Below the pieces are notes generated by a model, which ran no database searches, was not told where the DNA came from, and saw only the letters and a list, made by a program, of their open reading frames with translations. A stretch of 64,000 nt of DNA from Candidatus Eisenbacteria bacterium (GTDB lineage: Bacteria > Eisenbacteria > RBG-16-71-46 > SZUA-252): NCBI GenBank assembly GCA_005893275.1, contig VBOW01000016.1:34197-98196 (forward strand), written 5' to 3'. Position numbers and translations under genes: made by a program. The first letter of the stretch is position 1, and the number at the start of each line of letters is the position of its first letter. Positions 35,836 to 43,396 of the stretch are shown piece by piece.

Positions 35836-36642
35836 CTAGCTGCCGGAACCGGGAGCCCGAGTCTCGAGCTCGCCTTGGACAAGACCATCCGGGGAGTGGA
35901 TGGCGATTCGGAGCGGGGACCCGGCCGGTCCCCTCCGCGCCAAGTACAGGAGGTACTGGCTCTCGCCGATGTGCCGAATCCTAACGGAAAGGCGGCCGGA
36001 ACCAAGCAATACATCGTTCGGGGCCACCGGGTGCTGCCGCAGCGCCACCGCGTCGAGCTGGCCAGGATCAAAGGAGACTTCAACTTCGGTCCCCTGGGGC
36101 GCCCTGGCGGTGATCCGGGCGACCAGCCCATCCCGGCCCGATAGCATCTCCGCAAGGACCCGTCCGCCCCGGAAGGTGAACTCCCGGCTGTCGGTTCGCC
36201 GAAGGTGACTCAGACCCGAGGCCGGGAGCATCGTTCCCGTGAACGGCCCCGACTCCACCCCCGACTTCGTGAGCAGGTTCCCGCTCAGCAGGGTGAACGT
36301 CAGGATCGCGAGGGCGGCACCGGCCGCGAACGAATAGGCGTACCCAAACGCGGGCCTGGTGCGGAAGGCGGCCTTGATCGATTCAAGCCAGCTCCTCCGC
36401 ACTGGCACTGGCACCGTCACCGCCCGGTGACGAATCGCCTGCATCACGTTCTGTTTTAGATCCGGAGGCGGGTCCTCCATTTCTGCGCGGTTCAGAACAT
36501 CGAAAACGCCGCCGAGGTTCCTGTACTCGATTCGCGCGTCCTCACTGGAGGCGAGCTCTCGCCGAAGTCGCTCGGATTCCGCGGGTGTTGCGATCCCGTC
36601 CAGCTGGTCATTCATGAGCCGTTGCAACTTTCTATCATTCAT
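35836..36642 (-). CDS. Membrane anti-sigma factor for the adjacent ECF sigma
   Basis: From the ATG at 36642, which overlaps the sigma-factor stop (ATGA), the product is 268 residues. The N-terminal cytoplasmic part (1-75; MNDRKLQRLMNDQLDGIATP, AESERLRRELASSEDARIEY) looks like an anti-sigma helical domain but has no HxxxCxxC zinc motif. A membrane helix lies at about 95-118 (AYSFAAGAALAILTFTLL), followed by a periplasmic beta-rich domain of 150 residues. Position and coupling are the main evidence for its role. It could be released by regulated proteolysis; a PrsW homologue lies nearby. Confidence 0.8.
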   Translation of the reverse strand: MNDRKLQRLMNDQLDGIATPAESERLRRELASSEDARIEYRNLGGVFDVLNRAEMEDPPPDLKQNVMQAIRHRAVTVPVPVRRSWLESIKAAFRTRPAFGYAYSFAAGAALAILTFTLLSGNLLTKSGVESGPFTGTMLPASGLSHLRRTDSREFTFRGGRVLAEMLSGRDGLVARITARAPQGTEVEVSFDPGQLDAVALRQHPVAPNDVLLGSGRLSVRIRHIGESQYLLYLARRGPAGSPLRIAIHSPDGLVQGELETRAPGSGS

Positions 36643-37184
36643 GAGTGCACGATCCCTCTCCTGGTGAGGATTCCACCCAGGAGCTGCCGCGCCGTGTGGA
36701 GTCGCGACTTCACGGTTTTCTCGGGCACATCCAGCACGCTGCTCATCTCGTGATAGGAGAGCTGGGCGAAATGCCTGAGTACGACCACCTGCCGGTAATC
36801 CGGCGACAGGTCCATGAGCGCCGACTGGATCGAATCGTGGAGCCGGTGCCGGGCGCAATCCTCGTCGGGACCCCTTTGCCCGGATGCCATCGTCTCATCC
36901 AGCGGCTCCGTCCGCCTGGCTCGGCTCAGATGATTCAGAGATTCGTTGATCATGATCCGATACACCCAGCTGAAGAACCTGTGCCTCCGGTCGAACTTGC
37001 CGAGGTTCTCGTAGGCTTTCAGGAAAACCGTTTGCGTTATGTCGCGCGCATCCTCCCGGTTGCCCACCATTCGAAGCGACACATTGAATAGGGCCCGCTG
37101 ATAGCGGTCGATGAGCTGCCCGTACGCCCCCCCATCTCCTGCGAGGCATCGATCCAGCAGGCCGTCTTCCTCGTGCTCAACCAT
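36639..37184 (-). CDS. ECF RNA polymerase sigma factor
   Basis: A 181-residue sigma-70 family group IV protein. Region 2 has the core-binding and -10 recognition helices (YQRALFNVSLRMVGNREDAR, DITQTVFLKAYENLGKF, FFSWVYRIMINESLNHLSR). Region 4 has the -35-recognising helix-turn-helix (YRQVVVLRHFAQLSYHEMSS, VLDVPEKTVKSRLHTARQLL). It is coupled to the anti-sigma gene. A motif shared with the repeat-protein promoter lies just before the start, so autoregulation is likely. Confidence 0.95.
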   Translation of the reverse strand: MVEHEEDGLLDRCLAGDGGAYGQLIDRYQRALFNVSLRMVGNREDARDITQTVFLKAYENLGKFDRRHRFFSWVYRIMINESLNHLSRARRTEPLDETMASGQRGPDEDCARHRLHDSIQSALMDLSPDYRQVVVLRHFAQLSYHEMSSVLDVPEKTVKSRLHTARQLLGGILTRRGIVHS

Positions 37185-37187
37185 AAC

Positions 37188-37213
37188 TACAATGATCCCG
37201 GATAAAGGTTGGT
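37188..37213 (-). promoter_or_regulatory. ECF-sigma motif upstream of the sigma gene
   Basis: ACCAACCTTTATC recurs here with TGTA at the same 16-nt spacing as at 35784-35809. The GTA lies only 4 nt before the annotated ATG, so a transcript from it would start at or inside that codon. Either the true start codon lies further in, or the site works differently. Confidence 0.45.
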
Positions 37214-37268
37214 CGGGAGTCCCGTCTGCGCGTTCCCGGAGCCGCGCGCTCCGGCTCCTGCGGTTCGC

Positions 37269-37553
37269 CTACTCAAGCTGCAGAACCTTATCGAGCCCGG
37301 CGTAGACGAAAACGCTCCGGATTCGGGGTTTCAGGTTCGTGAGCCTCAAGCTGTAACCTGAATCATGGAGCCGTTTATAGGTCTGAACGAGCACGCCCAG
37401 GCCCGCGCTCGAGACATAGTCCAGCTCGGTGAGATCGATCGTGGCCGACCGGTTCACCGATTGGAGCATCGCTTTGGCGTGATCGGCCTGCGCAGCGTCG
37501 AAGCGCCCCGAGAGCTTGATCACGCCGCCGTCCTGAATCTGGATATCGAACAT
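37269..37553 (-). CDS. STAS-domain anti-sigma factor antagonist
   Basis: A 94-residue single-domain STAS protein (SpoIIAA/RsbV type). It starts MFDIQIQDGGVIKLSGRFDA and carries the phosphorylatable serine loop in ELDYVSSAGLGVLVQTYKRL. In partner-switching systems the unphosphorylated protein sequesters the anti-sigma kinase. The start codon shares one base with the stop of the RsbW-like gene (TGATG), so the two are made together. Confidence 0.95.
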   Translation of the reverse strand: MFDIQIQDGGVIKLSGRFDAAQADHAKAMLQSVNRSATIDLTELDYVSSAGLGVLVQTYKRLHDSGYSLRLTNLKPRIRSVFVYAGLDKVLQLE

Positions 37554-37942
37554 CAGAGGGCGACCTTCTTGGTGACGGTGATGACGGCGCTCCGTTCCTT
37601 GTACTCGTAGCGAATGGAATCCGAAAGCTGCCTCACGAGTCGAAGTCCCAGGCCGCGGTCTCCGCGCGTGGGCTCAGGCGGCGCGGAGGTAGGGTCAAAG
37701 GATTCAACGTCGAAATCGCGAAGCGTGATGGACAGCTCCGCCACTTCTCCGGCGAGGCAAAGGCTCACCTCAGGACCGCCCCCTTTGCCGTGCTTCAGCA
37801 TGTTCGTGAACAACTCCTCGATGAGGAGATCCACCGTGAAGGCATGCTCAGGGTCGAGTCCCCTGGAGTCGAGGTAGGCGGCGACGAACCTGGTCATCGG
37901 CTCGAGCGAACCGAGCTCTCGGGGGAAGCGCCGCTCCACCAT
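37553..37942 (-). CDS. RsbW-like anti-sigma serine kinase
   Basis: A 129-residue GHKL ATPase of the RsbW/SpoIIAB type. It has the N-box (DLLIEELFTNMLKHGKGG), a G1 region (ITLRDFDVESFDPTSAPPEP) and the G2 region DRGLGLRLVRQLSDSIRYEY. It would phosphorylate the STAS protein encoded immediately downstream and bind a sigma factor or other partner. No SigB-type sigma and no PP2C phosphatase gene is adjacent, so the target of this switch is open; the nearby ECF sigma uses a different type of anti-sigma. Confidence 0.93.
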   Translation of the reverse strand: MVERRFPRELGSLEPMTRFVAAYLDSRGLDPEHAFTVDLLIEELFTNMLKHGKGGGPEVSLCLAGEVAELSITLRDFDVESFDPTSAPPEPTRGDRGLGLRLVRQLSDSIRYEYKERSAVITVTKKVAL

Positions 37943-38244
37943 GCGGGGTCGCTCCTCATTGGAAGCGTCTCCAGACGGACAACACGCGCGTGCCGATCGC
38001 TTCCCGCTGGAATCGGCTCAGAGTTTGCAATCTATTCCCTATCCGCCGGGGTTTCAAGGTTGGCGCGCAATTTGAATGGGATGAAGCCGGATATCCGACC
38101 ATCCGAGTTTAGCGCGTAACGATAGTGGAGGCAATGTGTTACACGGCCGGATGCCAGACTGGATGCCCGGATCGTGTGCCGGGAACATTGAGATTCCGGG
38201 TCTTGGGGCCGCACCTTCCGGTGCACTTGTGTGTAAGAGAGAAA
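37943..38244. other. Divergent intergenic region between RsbW-type and PBP genes
   Basis: These 302 nt hold no supported gene. CCAACCTT occurs on the minus strand at 38056-38063, a partial match to the ECF motif seen twice in the neighbouring block but without a matching -10. The long frame of the PBP gene extends upstream to 38125, but I place its start at 38245. Confidence 0.45.
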
Positions 38245-41200
38245 ATGAGACGTGAGATCAAAGCCGTCGCGTGGGCCCTGACCCACGTGCCGAGGCTTCG
38301 AATCGGTTGGCCGTACGCGGTCGGGATCCTGGGACAAATCCGCAGGCTTCCCGGTTGGGCGTGGGCCCTGTCGGGGCTGGCCCTGCTCCTCATCACCCTG
38401 CACTGGGAAACCCACACCGGGACTTTGGAATCACGCCTCTTCGCGCAGTGGGCGAAGGGCCTGACGTATTACATTAAACCCGGCCCTGCGAACGGCGTGG
38501 TCTTTCCCAAGGGGGGCCCCGCGGATGTCCGCCGCGGCTATACCCGTATCCCCGAATTCACACGGAGTCTGGAGGCCCGCGGGTTCCGGATCGCGGAGCA
38601 AGCCCGTTTCTCCCCAGCGCTCGTGGCAGCCGCCCGACTCGGAATCTCGCCTCCCTATCGCGAGCCGGCCGTGGCCGGACTTTCGATCGAAGGGGTGGAT
38701 GGTGGAGATCTCTTCGAGGCTCCGGATCGAACGGAGGGCATCGCCCGGTACGAGGACATCCCGCCGGTCGTCCTCAGATCGCTCCTGTACATAGAAAACC
38801 GTGAGCTCGAAAGGAACACGAGCCCCTGGAGCAATCCCGCCGTCGACTGGGGCCGCTGGGCGAAAGCGGTTTTCTTTTACGCCGCGAATCGCTTCGGCCT
38901 TCCCGTCCGGGTAGAGGGTGGAAGCACGCTCGCGGTCCAGGTCGAGAAATACCGCCACTCCGAAGACGGCAGGACGGCCTCACCGGTCGATAAGCTCCGC
39001 CAGGTGCTGACGGCGAGCCTGCGTGTCTACCAGGAAGGCCCGGACACACGCAAGGAAAGACAACAAATCATCCTCGACTATCTGAACAGCGTTCCGCTTG
39101 GAGCCACCCCGAGCCACGGCGAGGTCTTCGGTTTGAAACAGGGATTGCGGGCGTGGTTCGGACTCGAGCCGTCTCGAGTGATGGCCCGGATCCGCACCGG
39201 CAAGACCGTGGGCCAGCGAGCGCGCGCCATGAAACATGTCCTGGCGCTTCTCTGCGCGGTCCGGGCGCCTAGCCGTTACCTCATCGAAGACCCCGCCGCG
39301 CTGGAACGGCGCGCCGACGCGTACACCTCGCTCCTGGCACGCGAAGGTGTCTTCGATCCGGATTTCGCGGAGCGCGTCCGTGCCGTCCCCCTCTCGTTCG
39401 CGCCCGAAACGGCCTCCGCCCCGCGCCGCAACCACCGGATCTCCCCGGCAAGCAAGGCCGCGACCCGGATCCGGATCGACCTCGAGCAGGCGCTCGCGGT
39501 CGGCGGACTCTACGATTTGAACCGACTTCACCTCGACGTGGAGTCCACGATCGACGCCGGGCTGCAGCGCGAGACCGAAGAGCTCATGGGCCGCCTCGCC
39601 GACCCCACGTTCCTGGCCCGACACGGGCTCATGGGAGGACACCTGCTGTCCCGGGGGGATCCCAAGCGTGTGATCTACAGCGTCCTACTGTGCGAGCGGA
39701 CCCCCGCGCGGAACGAGATTCGGGTGCACGCCGACAACCTCCGCCGCCCCTTCGATGTGAATGAAGGAATGAAGATGGCGCTCGGGAGCACGGCGAAGGT
39801 GCGCACGCTCGTCCATTACCTGCAGATCATGGAAAAGCTTCATCAGGAGATCTCGGGCCGGGGTCCCCTCGCGATCGGCGACTACGAGCGCCAGGCGCGC
39901 GACCCCCTGACACGATGGGCCTGCCAGACGCTGCGGGAAAATCCGTCCATGCCCGCAGAGGCTTTTCTGTCCCGCGCGGTCGACCGGACCTATTCCGCAA
40001 GCCCCGCCGAGCTCTTTTATACCGGAGGCGGGGTCCACACCTTCGTCAATTTCGACCCGAGCGATAACGGCAAGAAGCTCACGATTCGCGCCGCGGCGGC
40101 CCACTCAACCAACCTGGTATTCGTCCGATTGATGCGCGATATCGTCCGCTACCACATGGCACGCCTGCCCTACGACGCGGAGAAGGTGCTCTCGGGCGAG
40201 GATTCCTTGACGCGTCAAAGCATGCTGACCGAAATCGCGGACGACGAATCGGAGGCCGCCATCACGCGGATCTACCGCGACTATCAGGGCCTCGCGCCCC
40301 GCGAATCGCTGGACCGACTCCGGGGCACGGGAACTCGGTCGCCACGCCGGCTCGGCAAGGACCCGCTCGAAGTCTGGTGCGCGGGCACCCTCGCACGCGA
40401 TCCCGGGATTTCACGCGAGGGGCTGATCCGAGCGAGCCGTGAGGTACGGCGCCAAGCCTCCGCGTGGCTGTTCCGCACGAGGAATCGCCGCGCGCAGGAC
40501 CTGAGGCTCAGGGCCCGGATCGAGCGCGATGCGTTCGCCCGAATGACACCGTATTGGCGGCGGCTCGGCTTCCCGTTCGAGCGGCTGGTGCCATCCTACG
40601 CAACCGCCATCGGAAGCTCTGCGGATCGGCCCGCGGCCCTCGCAGAGCTCATGGGAATCATCGTGAACGAAGGACTCGACCGTCCGGCGCAGCGGATCAA
40701 TCGCGTCGTGTTCGCGCCGTGGACGCCGTACCACACCGCGCTCGAGGCCGAGGCCCCGCCGAGCAGCCGCCTCCTCTCCCCCGCGGTCGCCGGCACGGCC
40801 CGGAGCGTGCTCACCCAAGTCGTGGAGAGCGAGACCGGGACCGCCCGCCGGATCAAGGATCTGTTCCGCGACGCGAGCGGCAAACCGATTCCGGTCGGCG
40901 GCAAGACCGGAACGGGCGACAATCGCTTCGACACCTACGCGTCCGGGGGAAGGCTCGTATCCTCGGAGGTCGTGAGCCGGACGGCCGCCTTCACCTTCTT
41001 CATCGGGGATCGCTACTACGGTGTCGTGACGGCATCGGTGTTCGGACGCCAGGCGGGTCGGTACCGGTTTACGAGCGCGCTGCCGCTTCGCGTCTTGGAG
41101 CTTCTCGCTCCTTCCCTCGAGCGGCACCTGGGCGGACCGCCGCCCCCACCCTACCCGATGGCCTCACTTGAGCACCTCGACCTGGACGCTGCCCACCCGG

Positions 41201-41382
41201 TCCAGAACGTCGATCCCGACGTCACGCTCGTAGCGCCGAATGATGAGGTCCACAGTGCCCTGCCCGACCCGGAGCCTCCGGATCGTGATCTCCTCCAGGC
41301 TCTGCGGCAGGGCCGGATGATCAAAGGAAACTCGGGACTGGATCCCATCCACGCTGAGCCCGAGGCACGATTGCAAGAGTAG
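38245..41382 (+). CDS. Divergent class A penicillin-binding protein (GT51 plus transpeptidase)
   Basis: From the ATG at 38245 (AAGAGAG site) the product is 1045 residues. A membrane helix lies at 39-52. The transglycosylase part is variant: IENREL (Glu184) in place of EDRxF, GGSTLAVQ (225-232), RKERQQIILDYLNS. The transpeptidase has S515-T-A-K518, S621-T-N623 and K887-T-G. The gap of about 265 residues between SxN and KTG is much longer than usual. A segment is repeated: DPLTRWACQTLRENP near 553 and DPLEVWCAGTLARDP near 706. The last 73 residues lie antisense to the next gene. Confidence 0.88.
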   Translation: MRREIKAVAWALTHVPRLRIGWPYAVGILGQIRRLPGWAWALSGLALLLITLHWETHTGTLESRLFAQWAKGLTYYIKPGPANGVVFPKGGPADVRRGYTRIPEFTRSLEARGFRIAEQARFSPALVAAARLGISPPYREPAVAGLSIEGVDGGDLFEAPDRTEGIARYEDIPPVVLRSLLYIENRELERNTSPWSNPAVDWGRWAKAVFFYAANRFGLPVRVEGGSTLAVQVEKYRHSEDGRTASPVDKLRQVLTASLRVYQEGPDTRKERQQIILDYLNSVPLGATPSHGEVFGLKQGLRAWFGLEPSRVMARIRTGKTVGQRARAMKHVLALLCAVRAPSRYLIEDPAALERRADAYTSLLAREGVFDPDFAERVRAVPLSFAPETASAPRRNHRISPASKAATRIRIDLEQALAVGGLYDLNRLHLDVESTIDAGLQRETEELMGRLADPTFLARHGLMGGHLLSRGDPKRVIYSVLLCERTPARNEIRVHADNLRRPFDVNEGMKMALGSTAKVRTLVHYLQIMEKLHQEISGRGPLAIGDYERQARDPLTRWACQTLRENPSMPAEAFLSRAVDRTYSASPAELFYTGGGVHTFVNFDPSDNGKKLTIRAAAAHSTNLVFVRLMRDIVRYHMARLPYDAEKVLSGEDSLTRQSMLTEIADDESEAAITRIYRDYQGLAPRESLDRLRGTGTRSPRRLGKDPLEVWCAGTLARDPGISREGLIRASREVRRQASAWLFRTRNRRAQDLRLRARIERDAFARMTPYWRRLGFPFERLVPSYATAIGSSADRPAALAELMGIIVNEGLDRPAQRINRVVFAPWTPYHTALEAEAPPSSRLLSPAVAGTARSVLTQVVESETGTARRIKDLFRDASGKPIPVGGKTGTGDNRFDTYASGGRLVSSEVVSRTAAFTFFIGDRYYGVVTASVFGRQAGRYRFTSALPLRVLELLAPSLERHLGGPPPPPYPMASLEHLDLDAAHPVQNVDPDVTLVAPNDEVHSALPDPEPPDRDLLQALRQGRMIKGNSGLDPIHAEPEARLQE

Positions 41383-43347
41383 GTACACGGAGCCCGAGGA
41401 CCACGACTGGGGCGCGCACGCGACAGGATAGGGCGTCGGTCCCGCGCCCGGGCCCCGCTCGAAACCGCAGAAAAGCTCCGGCAATCGGCTCATATCGAGG
41501 AACAGGGTGGCGTCGAAGAGCCCGGAGAGAATCCGAATCGCCGATTCCTTGAAGCCGTACCGGGCGAGCCCGGCCGCGATGATGGCGTTGTCGTGCGGCC
41601 AAACCGATCCGTTGTGGTAGGACATCGGGTTGTAGCGGACCTGCCCCGCGGCGAGCGTCCGAATCCCCCATCCGCTATGGAAATCCTCCCGCTCGAAGCG
41701 CCGCGCCACACGCTCCGCCCTGGACCGATCGGCGATGCCGGTCCAGAGGCAATGCCCCGCGTTGGAGGCAAGCACCCGGCACGCGCGCTTCTTGCCGTCG
41801 AGCGCGAGCGCATAGCTCTCGAGCTCGTCACACCAGAAGGTCTCCTCGAATCGCTCCTGGATGGCCTCCGCTTGGTTTCTCAGGCGGCCCGCAAGCTCGC
41901 CCAACCCGAGCGTTGCGGCGAGCGCCGACGCCTCCTTTCGGGCGGCGTATGCGTAGCCCTGCACCTCGCAAAGCGCGATCGGGCCCGTCGCAAGCTCCCC
42001 GTCCTCGTGGAAGATCGCGTCGCCGGAATCCTTCCACCCCTGATTGACGAGGCCCTTCGGGGAGAGGCGGAAATATTCGATGAGCCCGTCGTGATCGCGG
42101 TCCCCGTACGCCTCCATCCAGGCGAGCGCTAGCTCGATGCTCGGCCATATGCTGCGGATCAGGCTCAGATCCCCCGTGGTCCGCGCGTAAGCGCCTGCCA
42201 GCATGACGAAGAGCGGCGTCGCGTCCACGCTCCCGTAGTAGCGGCGGAACGGGACCTCCCCCAATGCGGCCATCTCCCCCTGGCGCGTCTCGTGGAGAAT
42301 CTTTCCGGGCTCCGCGTCGCGCTCGGAGTTCTGCTCTTGCGCCTGGGTCTCTGCCAGGAAGCGGAGCACGCCCTTCGCCAGGCCAGGATTCATCCAGAGA
42401 ACTTCCAGGGCGGTGATGATTCCGTCCCGCCCGAAGGGAGTGCTGAACCAGGGGACGCCGGCGTAGGGATAGGGTCCACATCCGGTCTCGGTCAGCATCA
42501 TGTGCAAGTCGGCGCTCGAGCGGTTCATCCAATCGTTGAATTGCTCGTTGGAGGAGCCCACGACACAGTGATCGGCCTGATCGCGCTCGAGCGCTTCCGA
42601 CGCCGCGCGGTGTGCCTCCTCGTAACGGAGCGGTTCCTTGGCACCGCGCCCAACCTCGCACGCGAACGTAACGACGTAGGACGTCGCTTCGCGGCTCCGG
42701 AGCGCGATGTCGAACTCGAACTCCGATTCCGAGGCTCCCGCTGGCGTGGGCGCGCACGAAATGCGGGTCCGACGCACAACGCCGTCCAAACCCTTGTACG
42801 AGAGCGTCACGCTGGACTCTCGAACGACCGGCTCGAGTTTTCGGCCCGTGGCTTCGCGGCGCGTTCCTCGGACCTCGAAAATGTCGGCGTAGTCGACGTC
42901 CCACCGGCACCGGAGGGTCACATGGATCGGCGCGAGCCCGTAGTTCGAGACCCGGATGCGCTCGTAGCAAACCCCGTCCCACAGAAGCTGCTCCCTCGCG
43001 ACGTGGATGGTGCCGCGGGAAATCGCGAGCTGCCCGTCGGAACGCACATCCGCGTTGGTCAGATCCACCGAGAGGACGGAGTTGTCGTCGCTCACTCGGG
43101 AGCTGAGCAGGAGGAGACGGTCCTGGTCGAGGAAGAGGCCGAGGCGCGACAGAAACCGCGTGCCCTCGTGATAGAGGCCCAGCTCCCCCATTCCGACGGG
43201 CGCCATATCGCCGAAACGGTCGAACACGGCGAACGTGTCGCCGTGTTTCAACACACGCGTGCGGTCATCGATGCGTGAGGAGGTCGCGAGGATATAAAAC
43301 TGGTCCTGCAACCGGATGATGTCCATGATGGCACCATCATATCGCAT
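41164..43347 (-). CDS. Amylo-alpha-1,6-glucosidase (glycogen debranching enzyme) family protein
   Basis: The ATG at 43347 has an AAGGAG site at good spacing. The 727-residue protein has an N-terminal beta-sandwich (about 1-260) with GLYHEGTRFLSRLGLFLDQD and a GH133-type (alpha/alpha)6 barrel. The barrel has GVPWFSTPFGRDGIITALEV, EDGELATGPIALCEVQGYAY and RYNPMSYHNGSVWPHDNAII, with its catalytic acids. Enzymes of this family hydrolyse alpha-1,6 branches or related oligosaccharides. It is divergent from the trehalose operon with a 49-nt gap, and glycogen synthase is encoded 15 kb away. Its 3' end overlaps the convergent PBP gene by 219 bp. Confidence 0.93.
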   Translation of the reverse strand: MRYDGAIMDIIRLQDQFYILATSSRIDDRTRVLKHGDTFAVFDRFGDMAPVGMGELGLYHEGTRFLSRLGLFLDQDRLLLLSSRVSDDNSVLSVDLTNADVRSDGQLAISRGTIHVAREQLLWDGVCYERIRVSNYGLAPIHVTLRCRWDVDYADIFEVRGTRREATGRKLEPVVRESSVTLSYKGLDGVVRRTRISCAPTPAGASESEFEFDIALRSREATSYVVTFACEVGRGAKEPLRYEEAHRAASEALERDQADHCVVGSSNEQFNDWMNRSSADLHMMLTETGCGPYPYAGVPWFSTPFGRDGIITALEVLWMNPGLAKGVLRFLAETQAQEQNSERDAEPGKILHETRQGEMAALGEVPFRRYYGSVDATPLFVMLAGAYARTTGDLSLIRSIWPSIELALAWMEAYGDRDHDGLIEYFRLSPKGLVNQGWKDSGDAIFHEDGELATGPIALCEVQGYAYAARKEASALAATLGLGELAGRLRNQAEAIQERFEETFWCDELESYALALDGKKRACRVLASNAGHCLWTGIADRSRAERVARRFEREDFHSGWGIRTLAAGQVRYNPMSYHNGSVWPHDNAIIAAGLARYGFKESAIRILSGLFDATLFLDMSRLPELFCGFERGPGAGPTPYPVACAPQSWSSGSVYLLLQSCLGLSVDGIQSRVSFDHPALPQSLEEITIRRLRVGQGTVDLIIRRYERDVGIDVLDRVGSVQVEVLK

Positions 43348-43396
43348 TCCGAATCTCCTTTCCGGAACCGCGGGTCCTTCTTACAATTCAAAGCTT
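43348..43396 (+). promoter_or_regulatory. Short divergent promoter region; possible leaderless start of otsA
   Basis: Only 49 nt separate the debranching-enzyme and trehalose-synthase start codons. A TACAAT box lies at 43382-43387 on the plus strand, 9 nt before the otsA ATG, and there is no ribosome site before that ATG. That would give a leaderless or nearly leaderless otsA mRNA. The -35 half is poor. Confidence 0.4.

Noticed and set aside
38125..38244. Upstream 40-codon extension of the PBP gene
   Set aside because: The extension is Cys-rich with no family match; the ATG at 38245 has a ribosome site and starts a typical basic cytoplasmic tail before the membrane helix.
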